DNA from: Torymus aiolomorphi
Taxonomy: Eukaryota; Arthropoda; Insecta; Hymenoptera; Torymidae
DNA: 64,000 nucleotides
Assembly (NCBI GenBank): GCA_036365515.1
Contig: CM070875.1
Location: 99,024,628 to 99,088,627, forward strand
Direction: 5' to 3'
The notes under the pieces are model-generated. The model did no database searches and was not told where the DNA came from. It saw only the letters and a list, made by a program, of their open reading frames with translations. Shown in pieces: positions 45,501 through 55,779 of the stretch (its first letter is position 1; every line of letters begins with the position of its first letter). Both the position numbers and the translations under genes were made by a program.

Positions 45501-46784
45501 TACAGTAGTTTCCGAGAGTTATTTGCATTACTTGACTATCGATAATTGATTTCACAACTTTCGTTTGTTTGGTTTGCAGTGAACAATTTTTTGAATGTAC
45601 TTACATATAATTTGTTCAGCATACAATGAATCAAAGAATTAAAAGACTTTTTCATTCGTATTTATTTGATTTCTTTTACAAAATCATAAATATTATTATT
45701 TTATAGATTATTTGTACAGTCATGAAAAAAATTATTACCATTTGTAGAGAGTGTTTATTGAATAGATGAGATTCGAAGAAATAAAAGAACTAGATAAATT
45801 GTGTTGTTTTTTATAGATTATCCAGAAAAAACGTCTATAATTGCCTTATTTTATACTTTCGTAGAAAGTTTTATTAAAAAATTAGCTTTTAAAGAACGTG
45901 TTGATTCTTCTAAAAAAATATTTAAGCACTCATTAAAGTTTTTGGTACTCAGTGTGCCGAATGTTGAGAGAGAGGAAGAGATAGAGAGAGAGAGAGCCGG
46001 AGAGAGAGAGAGAGCGAGAGAGAGAGAGAGGTCGGAAAGAGAGGGAGGGAGAGATAGGGTGGGAGGGAGACTAATAGGTACTTGCCTCAGTTTAAACTTT
46101 TGTAATATGTTTTTTTAGATAGATTTTACAACTTTTTAAGAGAAAATAATAATTACATAATGTGATAACGTTATGAGAGTTTATTATAGTATATTTTTAA
46201 TATCATTATTAAATGGCTGTATTGTTATTCATAAAAGTTTTAAATTTGAAGAAACAGTCAAATTTTTCTTCAAGGAGCTCTATAAAATGATTATATTAGT
46301 TAAATTTTTTGAAATAATTTAATCGAACATGTATTTTCTTAGGTATGATGATAAATTAACAATATTATTAATTGTAAAATCATATGAAAAAAAAACATAA
46401 TTCTTTTTATTTTTATAGAAAGTTTTTATTTGTACAGTCATGAAAAAAATTATTACCATTTATAGAGAGTGCTTATCAAATAGATGAGATTAGAAGATAT
46501 TAAAGGACTAGATAAATTGTGTTGTTAAAACGTAAATAAAATTTTTTTTTTTTAAAACGTGTTGATTATTTAAAAAAAAATTTTTAAACTCTTATTAAAG
46601 TTTTTGGTACAGAGTTTGACGGATGTTGAGAGAGAAAGAAAGAGGGAAGAGAGCGGGAAAAATAGAGGGCGAGAGAGAGGGGAGAAGAAACGGAGGGAGA
46701 GTAGATTATACAGAAAAAATGTCTGTAGTTGCCTTATTTTATAACTTCGCAGAAAGTTTTATATCAACAATATTATTATTTGTA

Positions 46785-46786
<2 letters not shown>
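42517..46786. repeat. 4.3-kb near-perfect palindrome
   Basis: The left arm 42517-44362 and the right arm 44941-46786 (each ~1846 bp) are reverse complements with only a handful of differences, around a 578-bp spacer. The outer end is TTATACAAATAATAATATTG and the inner end ATTTGCAGTT/AACTGTAAAT. Each arm contains two diverged copies of a ~640-bp unit with a TC/GA-rich tract (42600-42680, 43250-43335). The spacer has smaller ATATGAGATC hairpins. Mirror frames at 43247-43501 (-) and 45801-46118 (+) are identical and end in GA-tract residues; not convincing genes. Confidence 0.92.
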
Positions 46787-46836
<50 letters not shown>

Positions 46837-46871
46837 TTTTTCAGATCTCTTCATAATTATTTTAATTGCAG

Positions 46872-47221
46872 CTATCTTGCTCATGGAAAAGGTGCACGAG
46901 CAACTTCATGGTTATTTTTGATAGGAAGAAGTACACTTTACATGTTGATACCTGAAGTGTGTGGTGCTCTATGTGAAGTACTTAAGAAAAAGTATATACC
47001 GTTTCCGAAAAGAAACGACTGGATTAGTATTTCAAAAGGATTTTATAAGAAGTGGAATTTTCCCAACTGCATAGGAGCATTGGATGGGAAACATATTCGT
47101 CTAAAGTGCCCACCAAATTCAGGCTCCCAATTTTTCTGCTATAAAAAATTTTATAGCATAGTTTTAATGGCTCTCTGTGATTCATATTATCGTTTTACAT
47201 GGGTTAATATAGGAGAGTTTG
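46872..47221 (+). CDS. PIF/Harbinger transposase exon 2
   Basis: After an acceptor TTTTAATTGCAG the exon reads YLAHGKGARATSWLF, IGRSTLYMLIPEVC and GALDGKHIRL, where the first catalytic Asp is codon 47083-47085. It ends VNIGEFG at a GTAAGA donor. The family cleaves and rejoins element ends in the nucleus and makes 3-bp TWA duplications. The frame is open. An (AT)n tract (46787-46834) and the palindrome end just 37-85 bp upstream. Confidence 0.92.
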
Positions 47222-47363
47222 GTAAGAAATTCTATACTGCTGTATTTGAAACTCATTAATTTGATAACTTTCTGTTAATTGTTGGAATGAATATTAAAAA
47301 AATGGATAATATTTATTAGAAAATGCGTTTTAACAGTTAAATTGAATATTTTATTTTACATAG

Positions 47364-47896
47364 GTTCGTCTAATGATGCTGGTATTTTTCAAAGATGTGA
47401 TCTTGGACAAGCTCTAAATGCAGGGGAAGTTGATTTACCAGCACCTAAAAATTTACCTGGAACCAATATTAGTTGTCCATACCTTATTGTTGCTGACGGA
47501 TACTTCCCATTAACAGAGTATATTATGAAACGTTATACAAGAGGTTGTGAAATAACTGCCGAGGAGAAAGTGTTTAATTATAGATTATCCAGAGCACGCC
47601 TTGTTGTTGAATGTGCTTTTGGAATTCTTACTAAGAAATGGAAAATTTTGGAGAGTCCAATTGATTTTAAACTTGAGACTATCGAAACTGTTGCAATGGC
47701 TCTAATTTGTCTCCATAATTTTATCATAACTGAAGAAATAGATTTTCATGATGATGTCGACAACAATTCTAATGATAAAAATGGAATTGGAATATACCAA
47801 GGACGTGTTGATATTCCATATGATATAAGAAATGCTCTGAAGGACTATTTCGTTTCACCATATGGTGAAGTTGATTGGCAATATGACAACATATGA
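47364..47896 (+). CDS. PIF/Harbinger transposase exon 3
   Basis: The acceptor TTTTACATAG leads to SSNDAGIFQRCDLGQAL, then VADGYFPL (second Asp, 47495-47497) and RLSRARLVVECAFGIL (catalytic Glu, 47609-47611), and a C-terminal CLHNFII block. It stops at TGA 47894-47896. Together the three exons (269+350+533 bp) give 383 residues with an intact DDE triad and no stop or shift. Function would depend on correct splicing of an 18.4-kb intron. Confidence 0.93.
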
Positions 47897-48278
47897 ATAA
47901 TAAAATGTAAGCATATTCACTATTTTTTATATAAATACAATATTTACTTTAAATCTAGATAATATAAGATTATTGAATTGAAAATAATAAAAGAAACTTA
48001 AGTCAAATCTATGTTTAATACTCTTTTAATAAGTTTTAATACTGATTAGATAAAAAATGTAATTTCAATTCCAATTATTTAAATAAAAATAATTGTATAA
48101 ATTTGGTAAAATATCAAAGAGATGCAGATTAGTTACACAATAGTAAGTTTATTTTAAACAAAAAGTAGAATCAAATATTACAAGTATGAAAAGTGATGGA
48201 GATAAACATTTTATAATGAACTTATACGTAGTTATACATAGAATAATCATAGAAGTAGACACAGTGAGTTAAAAAAAA
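47897..48278. other. Spacer between convergent genes
   Basis: AT-rich 3' flanks of the transposase and of the minus-strand MADF gene. AATAAA-like signals occur on both strands (for example near 47986). Nothing else is seen. Confidence 0.45.
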
Positions 48279-48805
48279 TCATTGTTCTTTTAAATTATTA
48301 AGCTCTTCTAAGATATTTAAAAAACAGTTATCTATATCCTTTGCTGGAATGCTTTTAAATTTTTGTGTTATAAATGAAAAATGAGGATTTTCGACTGCCT
48401 GTGGTTCTGTACTTTGATTGATAGATTCTATGATGCTGTTAGACTTTTGCTGTATCATATTCTTTAATTGTCCTACCATATCTTTTACTTGCATTTCTTC
48501 CCCTATTGGTGCGAGTGCGAATTTATCAATAGCTGGAATTGCAGGAGCCTTTCTCTTACGGTTTGTGGTTTTTTTTGGCAGCGTCCAAATACTGGACTGC
48601 TGTGAGGTGGAAGCTTTTGTTTCTATGGAACGTATCGATGGTCTGTGCTGAGCTGAGTTTATAAGAAATGAACAATTTTCTGAATGGGAAAATGAGGCTA
48701 TTGCTGTAGCTTTCGCATCACATCCTGAAGGAGCGAATTTTATTAATTCATAGATCTTTCTAAAATCTTTCTCTATATTCTCCCACATGCGTTTGATATT
48801 TTCCA
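48279..48805 (-). CDS. MADF protein of the Harbinger element, exon 2 (C-terminal part)
   Basis: It continues the MADF domain (VENIKRMWENIEKDFRKI), then a Ser/Thr-rich linker with TNRKRKAP. It ends with PHFSFITQKFKSIPAKDIDNC, resembling a BESS interaction motif. The acceptor is TTTTTAG; G of exon 1 plus TG gives Val. Harbinger elements normally encode such a DNA-binding partner that recruits the transposase to element ends and the nucleus. Convergent with the transposase. Confidence 0.8.
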
Positions 48806-48879
48806 CTAAAAAGAAACCATTCTTATCATTTCATGTTCATTATGCATGTACATTCTTCTTAAGAACATATATCACTTAC

Positions 48880-49105
48880 CGTCAAAACGTGTGTTAAATC
48901 TAGAATTTAATACTTTTGCCACTTCTATAAATGCACTTTTTCTATCTTTATAATTTGGGTCACTTTTATCGTAGATAGCTGGGCGTATTTTCACTTCATT
49001 TATTAAATCTTCCAACATTTTGACAATTTTTACGAAATTGAATTGCGCAACTCGACGTACAAAACTGTTGTGAGTTGAAATTTGAAAGATTATCACGTGG
49101 TCCAT
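48880..49105 (-). CDS. MADF protein, exon 1
   Basis: It encodes MLEDLINEVKIRPAIYDKSD followed by PNYKDRKSAFIEVAKVL, a clear MADF (SANT-like) DNA-binding domain: hydrophobic L-I..V, a Trp-like position replaced by Tyr, and the PxYKDR turn. It ends at the donor GACG|GTAAGT. The intron is 74 bp. The first ATG (49103-49105) or the internal one before LEDLI could be the start. Exons 1-2 give 250 residues, intact. Confidence 0.85.
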
Positions 49106-49309
49106 AGGTTAGGCTAGCTATGGCTATAAAAGCCTGTACAGATCCGAGTAAAGTCTAGAGTGGGGGTAAGAGTAGGGGTAAAAGCCGTGTTCTTTGTTTG
49201 GAAGGCCCGAATTCATTCATTTATGTCTTAATAGTTACACATTGTCATCGCTTTAAACAGTTTTATTATTATATTAGACTTTTTTCCTAAAATAACAGAA
49301 AAAGTTGAC
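49106..49309. promoter_or_regulatory. Divergent promoter region between two MADF genes
   Basis: About 200 bp separate two head-to-head genes. GGCTATAAAAGCC (49118-49130) contains a TATAAA box in a short palindrome and could serve the plus-strand gene. GGGGGTAAGAGTAGGGGTAAAAG follows at 49160-49182 and could instead mark a transposon terminus. Confidence 0.45.
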
Positions 49310-49504
49310 ATGGAGGAAAGAAAAAAAAAAGAACTTGTCTCAATGAAGTGGATTTGTACGTTATTGATGAAATAAGAAAAAAAACATTTATTTGGAATCC
49401 TCAAGAGACAAAATACTACGTTAAACAGGAAAGTATCGACTGTTTCAACTCAATCGCAGCAGATGTTAAAATTCTTTTTGTCTCAGAATGGATTAACACA
49501 ACAG
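49310..49504 (+). pseudogene. Second MADF-like gene, exon 1, frameshifted in an A run
   Basis: From ATG at 49310 the frame runs into a 10-A tract (49321-49330) and then to a stop. One base out of frame, the sequence reads VDLYVIDEIRKKTFIW and ETKYYVKQESIDCFNSIA to a donor ACAG|GTATAG, a MADF-type helix pattern. It may be a homopolymer mutation, a sequencing error, or a different start. Confidence 0.6.
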
Positions 49505-49524
49505 GTATAGTTTTCAATAATTAA

Positions 49525-49613
49525 TTTTTCACCATACCCTGACCGAAAGTGCCACTTTCACTCCCGGCTTTAAAACGCGAATGTAGCATTTTCGGCCCGG
49601 GTATGGTGAAAAA
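49525..49613. repeat. Hairpin H1 with CCGAAAGTGC/GCATTTTCGG inner stem
   Basis: The outer stem TTTTTCACCATACCC pairs perfectly with GGGTATGGTGAAAAA. The inner stem CCGAAAGTGC pairs with GCATTTTCGG through one G-U. The loop contains CACTCCCGGC. It lies in the intron of the second MADF-like gene. The same inner sequence with a different outer stem occurs at 58945-59025. Confidence 0.8.
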
Positions 49614-49764
49614 TAGTATACGGTTCACGGGAGTAAAATTGGCCAGTCAACATCTCGTGTTTTTGCCACGATTACACGAGATATGGACTTTTTTTCCTCC
49701 CTAGGTGCGGATATATACTAATATTCAATATCCTGTAGTAGTAAATAATTACATTTTTTTACAG

Positions 49765-50564
49765 GAGAAAGCATCCAAGAAAGATGGAAGTATCTAAAAG
49801 AGCAACATTCCAAAGCACATATCAAATTTCTAAAAGGATCCAAACTCACAAATTTAGCAACAGAAATATTAAATAAAATGAGTTTTTTAAATCCATTTAC
49901 TACGCATAACAATAATACACATAACAATGCTTTATGTGTCCCACAAAATGTTGCCGCAGAAGCTAAAAATGTTGCCGCAGAAGGTAAGGATGTTGTTATT
50001 CAGATCTCAAGTTCTGATGAGGATGTAGACGATGAAGATCCCATATTTAACTATCTAGTAAAAACCGATGATGATGAAAAACTAAACAATATGAAATTGG
50101 AATATTTGGATAATTATAAAGATATAGCTATAAAAAAATGTATATCGCCTATTATTGAAAAGAATGATGAAAAGAATACCCGAAGAGAATCTGATGTTAA
50201 ATTAAATAAAAACAATGTGCTCGACATATCATACGATGTTATACAAAAGAAATTTAAACTAAAGTCAAAACAACAAAAGATAAACAATGGATGTGATACC
50301 TTAAAACAAGAACAAGAACAACCTCAAAATAAGAACAACAGTACCTCAAAACAACAATTACAGTTGCAGACAGAGCCAGAAGGAAATAAAAGAGATTTTC
50401 AGACCATCGTCAACCAATTACAAAAAGCAGAGGAAGAAGACCTTAATTTAGAAATTGTGACATCGAGAACCAAAATTATTTGTTCTCTATTAAAAAACTT
50501 GCCAGAGCCACTGTTGTGCCAGGCTTTTATTAAAATAATGAACGTGTTTAAAAAATTTACATAA
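49765..50564 (+). CDS. Second MADF-like gene, exon 2
   Basis: The acceptor TTTTTTTACAG leads to ESIQERWKYLKEQHSKAHIKF, the third helix of a MADF domain (usual pattern V..RW..LR..Y.RE). A long acidic and Gln-rich linker follows, and a C-terminal segment (TKIICSLLKNLPEPLLC) fills the position of a BESS motif. Phase with exon 1 (ACA G plus GA giving Gly) is correct. It is a paralogue or alternative partner of the minus-strand MADF gene. Confidence 0.75.
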
Positions 50565-50629
50565 TTGTTTGTTCTTTTGTTTTAACTTTTTAATTTACAA
50601 TATTTTCATGTAATTTATGCTTATTTATT

Positions 50630-50745
50630 CATCTCTCTCTAAAAACTTACCAGAGCCAATATTATTGCTAGGCCTTTAAAGTCATCAACGTTTTTAAAAA
50701 TTGACCTGATTATCATTTTGTTGTAACTTTTCAATTTAGTACAAG
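50630..50745 (+). pseudogene. Duplicated 3' end of the second MADF-like gene
   Basis: The sequence from CTCTCTAAAAACTTACCAGAG to GTTGTAACTTTTCAATTTA repeats the last ~110 bp of the gene and its 3' flank (50480-50600) with substitutions and a stop. It is a local tandem duplication without coding value. Confidence 0.7.
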
Positions 50746-51091
50746 ATTTTCATGTAATTCATGCTTATTAATTATAATTATTTATCAATAAAACATTTAT
50801 TTCTTTTTTAATTACTTTATCTTCATTTATTTATTCTCTTTTTTAATTACTAAAAGTAATTACTACATTTATATATAGTAATTATAACATTTTAAAAAAT
50901 CAATAACAGCAAAATTTTCAATACGACTATCATTTGTTTATTCATCGTTTTAATTTTATATAAACATACATTCTATTACGCAATTTTTAAAATAATTTAT
51001 TTATATTATTATAAATAATTATCATAAATAATAGTAGAACAGCAATATAACTAATTATTATTAAATTTACAATTATTTGAATATTTAGGTA
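50746..51091. other. AT-rich spacer, no gene
   Basis: Very AT-rich (TTATTTATT, AATTA words). No coding or RNA signal is visible. Confidence 0.45.
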
Positions 51092-51506
51092 TATATATAT
51101 ATATATTACAACAATCCGACTCCGAAATAAAATCCAGCGTCGGTATGAAACTATTTTTTAGGGTACGGTTTGAATAGGTCTGTTCGTATCGTACATTATT
51201 CTTGCGTTTTTATGTTGGTATGTATGCCTGCGCGACATTTGCGCAATTTGCGCAAGCGGTTTCCGTCCTATTCTGGACACAGCCTTCGACTGCCGCGGAG
51301 TTCGGTGGCTTGGGTTCTAGCTCGACCGTATGTTAAAAACTGCATGCGTTGTCTTCCTGAGTGGGTGACTCTATACGTCACAAGGTCGCATAAGCAGAAC
51401 GCTGCGTAGTATTAAGTTGCATTCTCGCTTTTATGTGTCAGGAAATATCTGATACTAATTATGCTTTTTCTTTAAAATGAGAATACGTCTCCGGACGTAA
51501 CAATAT
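51092..51506 (-). repeat. Inverted LTR of the TGTTACGTCCGG family, next to an (AT) tract
   Basis: Its reverse complement starts TGTTACGTCCGGAGACG and ends with the same block as the LTR at 26889-27548 (GAATAATGTACGATACGAAC ... GGAGTCGGATTGTTGTAAT). The middle differs and has a TTGCGCAAATTGCGCAA element. It has no internal region and is a solo LTR in opposite orientation. Confidence 0.6.
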
Positions 51507-52033
51507 TTTAAAAAATGTTTAAATTATTTAATTTTTAAAAATTTGTTTTTCAAAAAGGCTGTTTTTTCAAATTGCGCAACTTCCAGACATTTTTTCAAGG
51601 TTATATAATCAAGATAAAGTCTTGCGAATAATTTTTCAGTATTCTATAGGTATTCACCTTTGAAATGCCATCCGAATGATTTTTTCAGGCCTTTTCGTTG
51701 AGAAGTTATTTGATTTCCGAATGAATTTCTTTACTTTCGCACACTGTGCGGCTGCACACAATGGTTGACTTTGCCTAAAAGCTGGCCAAAATCGAATTTT
51801 ATGAAGTATCTAGTATTGCAAAACTGACATACTAGATGCAATTCATACAAAATAGGCTAATTGAAACGACTTTTACTTTAAGACCATGTGATACTAAACA
51901 AAAATCGTGTTGGGTTCAGTCGATAATGTAGGGAGAGCCAACTACTGTATATTAAACAGTAGATGGCGCTGAAGATATGCTGAATCTATATGCGTAGAAC
52001 TTTTAGTTCCAAAATACTCGCATAGATGGCGTG
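51507..52033. other. No gene seen
   Basis: Mixed AT-rich sequence without supported features; no open frame beyond chance. Confidence 0.4.
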
Positions 52034-52306
52034 CACTGAGAGAAGTGTTTAATGTCATATGATCCTAAGATTCATAACTATTAACATGCCTATATATTTA
52101 AATATTTGTAAATATACGCATTGTAACAGTTAGGTCACCACGTTCTTCTAAACAATTTCAATATGTTGCTATAAATATCGATATTGTAATAGGTAAAATA
52201 TGAGAATTACCGTCTAAAATGTCTCCTATTCGAATATAAGATATTGTAACAGTTACAATATTGCACTTTCGAATTCAAACAGAACATAAGTATTCTTCTC
52301 TCAGTG
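52034..52306. mobile_element. MITE with CACTGAGAGAAG ends
   Basis: A 273-bp AT-rich element bounded by CACTGAGAGAAGTGTTT and its imperfect complement AAGTATTCTTCTCTCAGTG. The terminus resembles that of the MITE at 11671-12066, suggesting one family. No TA duplication is visible (flanks TG/CA). Confidence 0.6.
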
Positions 52307-52796
52307 CATAATATAGGAAATAATTTTTTCTTATAAAAAGTTATGAAAATATCCATATCAAGTTTATAAATTTTTTTCAAACAAATTATGCGAGAATAAA
52401 TGAGATTTTAAATGGATCTTTATAAAGTTTTCGGACCTATGTACAGGAGCCCGTCTTTTTTTTTTATAAATTTCATTTATCGTCATAAGAACTTGTGATC
52501 AACAATTTATTTATCACTTTTTTTATCGTTAGAGAATTACACCCCAGGTAGCTATGTCTACACTGTATAGGATGTTTGCTGCTTCAGACATATAACTATG
52601 TCTTGAAGTAAGTAATAACGTGTATAACAACATGTACTACTCTGGTTAAATAAATAAATAAATAAATAAACATAGATTTTAAGGTTATGTTTAGAAAGTT
52701 GTAATTTAGCTTCTCGTACAAGATTCTTTTTTTGTAAAATTAATATTTTTCAAAAACCATTTCCAAAGCTGAAAATGGGTTTACGAATTAAATATA

Positions 52797-53346
52797 CATT
52801 TTAATATCATGTAATGTAATTCGCTTACTGATAGTAATTTCGTAGTACATAATAGTACTACATAAAGCGATAATGGGACATTTATTCGTATCATTAGATA
52901 CACCTTTTTTACAACATGCATTCTGAAATTTCTTATTTCCAATATATCATGCGTTATTATTAATTTTCTTATTTCGTATAAATAAAAATCATGCACTATT
53001 CATTTCTTATTTTTGTTTCATACATTATTTATCATATAAAGTAATTCGCTTACTTATAGTAATTTCGTAGTTCAGAATAGTACTGAGTAAAGCGATAATG
53101 GCACATTTATAAGTATCATTAGATACAACTTTTTTCCAACATACATTTTGAGATTTCTTATTTCAAATATATCATGCGTTCTTAATTTTCTTATTTCGTA
53201 TAAATAAAAATCATGCACTATTAATTTCTTATTTTTGTTTCATACATTATTTATTATGTAATGTAATTCGCTTACTGATAGTAATTTCGTAGTACAGTAC
53301 AATAGTACTAAATAAAGCGATAATGGCACATTTATTAGTATTATGC
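52797..53346. repeat. 224-bp tandem repeat, ~2.5 copies
   Basis: GTAATTCGCTTACT recurs at about 52817, 53041 and 53265. Each unit also carries AAAGCGATAATGG and AAAAATCATGCACTATT. Sequence between 52307 and 52796 shows nothing notable. Confidence 0.85.
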
Positions 53347-53379
53347 AAAATTATATAACACATGCAAAACGGTCTTTGG

Positions 53380-53990
53380 TAATAAATTCATAAAGAAATT
53401 ATCAATTACTGCAGTATTTTACGATAACATGCAATATCATGAGCATAATATTTGATTGTTAATCGATATGGAAATCGATTCCTGCGGTATTAAATAAAAC
53501 CATGCAAAATTAATTACAAATTTACATTTAAAATAACATGCACATTTACTTATAAAAAATATTTTATTGGTAATCAATAAAGAAGTGATCTATTGCTGCA
53601 GATTAAATAATATCATACAAAATTATGATAATTATTAATTGATAAAGAAATTATTAATTACTGCAGTGGTTTACGATAACATGCAATATCATAAACATAA
53701 TATTTGATTACAGATCGATAAAAGGAAATCGATTCCTTCAGTATTAAATTAAATCATGCAAAATTATAATTTGATTGCATTTGATTGCAGATTTAGAAAG
53801 AATATTTACATATAAAATAACATACACATTTAGTTATACAAAATTTTTTATTGCAAATCAATAAAGGAATGATCTATTACTGAATTTTCTGTGGATTAAA
53901 CAATATTCAAAATTATGATAATTATTAATTGATGAAGAAATCATCAATTACTGTTGTATTAAATAAAATCACGCAATATGGCAACACATG
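53380..53990. repeat. ~255-285-bp degenerate tandem repeat, ~2.3 copies
   Basis: AAAGAAATTAT(C/T)AATTACTG followed by ACGATAACATGCAATATCAT occurs at about 53390 and 53645, with a partial third unit at 53928. Units carry CTGCAG sites and ATCGATT words. No coding. Confidence 0.7.
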
Positions 53991-54189
53991 TATTTCATTG
54001 CAGATTGAAAAATAAAACAATACTGTAACATCAACTTTGATCTTACAATAGTAAAAGTAGAGATTCGACCTATGACCAGCATACTGTAGCCGAACAGAGA
54101 AGCCTATAACCAGAGAAAAACCTAGATCAAAGAGTAGGCTCTAGGTAGCCTATAAACACACCTTTAAACACAGTACTTACGTATATTTT

Positions 54190-55000
54190 TCCTACACATA
54201 TACAAGAGAGTATGCGAACTCTCTACATCGATAAACGAAGAAGACCTCGAACAACAGCAACAACATGTATCTTGTAGGAGGCTTAGCTGTCGTAGCATCC
54301 CAATGATTCCTCTTTCGCCTCTCTGCATCATGCTGATGGTATCTCTCTCTCACATTTGGATTATATCGTACCTGAAACACACATCTAAAACAATTACTAT
54401 AGGATATAAATTACTTACTGTATGGATTTTCGAATATGACTTTGTTTAAGTCCTTGGACCGATAGCCACTGCTTTTATAATCACCCTTCAAACGCATATG
54501 GAGATGGTGTCGCTCGAGCAGGTCACCATACTGGATGGAACCTCTCACCTGTAAGAAGAACACTAATTTAAATAGCAGTAAGACCACACAAACATTGAAA
54601 TGGTACTAACCTGCTGAAAGACATTGCAATAACTTGAAGTGGAGAGTTATGTATATCCAACACCTGTTGACTTGCTCATGGAGTATTTTGAGGCAGCATC
54701 TACAGCAGCTAGATTGCCTACATCTACAGCAATTATCTGGCATCACTGAAAAAAGCACTAATTATCAGATACATGCATATTGTGTGCATAAGTGTGACCA
54801 CACACAGACCTAACCTACAACCACAACAAAGCAAAATTACCTCCATGAGTAACAGTCCTATACGAGCAGCCTTGGCGAGAAGTGCGACACCACCGTCGAA
54901 GATGACGTCGCGAATAGCAGCGGACAGTCTTCTCGAGAGGAGAGAAGTAGAATTACGTTGAAGCGCGTGGTCATCTACATCAGTTCTTCGCTTTAAGCAG
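54190..55000 (-). other. Possible spliced gene or gene remnant, product unknown
   Basis: On the minus strand several open blocks have good splice borders: one ending LLLME at GAG|GTAATT (around 54838-54940); one reading IIAVDVGNLAAVDAASKYSM (about 54660-54745) after an AG; a 130-bp exon 54419-54548 between CTTCTTACAG and GTAAGTAAT encoding SIQYGDLLERHHLHMRLKG; and a last block after TGTGTTTCAG (up to 54371) reading VRYNPNVRERYHQHDAERR. Phases do not all agree, so it may be a decayed gene or a non-coding transcript. No family is recognised. Confidence 0.35.
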
Positions 55001-55560
55001 AACAAAGTATATTAATAATTTGTCAAGTATAAGGAATGAGGAGAGCAGTATAGAACTGCTAGGGTTAGGGAAGAAGGCAGGCGAAAATTTGGAGGTTAGG
55101 TTCGGTTATACAACAGATAGTACAGAATAAAGTCCCAGTCAGAAGTGAAGTACTTACCCGTGTCATTCGCGGGAGCGTGGGCTTAATTCAGCTGCATCAT
55201 CGCCGTCGCTTCTCCGTCCTGTTCGCGTCAGTAATGTCCTTGGCGAGTGATAGCTGCACCAGCTTCCCTTGAGTGAAGTAGAATAATGTGAATGCGCGTG
55301 ATAATCTACAGCAGCTATTCGCTTTAGGCAGACCAAAATGTATTAATAATATGTCAAGCATTAGGAATGAGGAGAGCAGTATTGAACTGCTACGGTTAGG
55401 GAAGAAGGTAGATGAAAATTTGGAGGTTAGGTGCGGTTATACTACAGAGACAACGGAATAAAGTCTTAGTCCGAAGTAAAGTACTTACTCGAATCAGTCG
55501 CAGGAGCGTAGACTTGAGTCAACTGCATCTTCGCCGTAGCATTCATGGCCTCGGTGATGT
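54944..55560 (-). repeat. ~322-bp tandem duplication carrying candidate first exons
   Basis: 54944-55256 and 55269-55560 align over their length; shared landmarks are GGAATGAGGAGAGCAGTAT, AAATTTGGAGGTTAGG and AAGTACTTAC. Each has a minus-strand GTAAGTAC donor. The copy at 55480-55550 reads from ATG as MNATAKMQLTQVYAPATDS up to the donor; the other copy has a stop. Confidence 0.65.
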
Positions 55561-55779
55561 ACTTTTTTTCAACTATGAGCGTCCGCGTTGTGTGTATGTG
55601 TCTTCAGCGCCCATTAGTGTTCTCGCCCAGCCGCGGCGAGCCGGCGTCGACGTGTCCGGTCTTGTTGTTGTCGCTCCTTACTAGGTAAAAACGCAGTGTT
55701 GTCAAATCTCGCCTGCGCAGTGCGGCGACGAAACTGCAAGACCGACGGCCTAAGTGAGCCTCGGCGGCGCTCGGGCCGC

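Noticed and set aside
43247..46118. Identical 84-105-codon frames in the two palindrome arms as a gene pair
   Set aside because: No homology, ends in GA-tract residues (ERERER), and identity follows from the palindrome.
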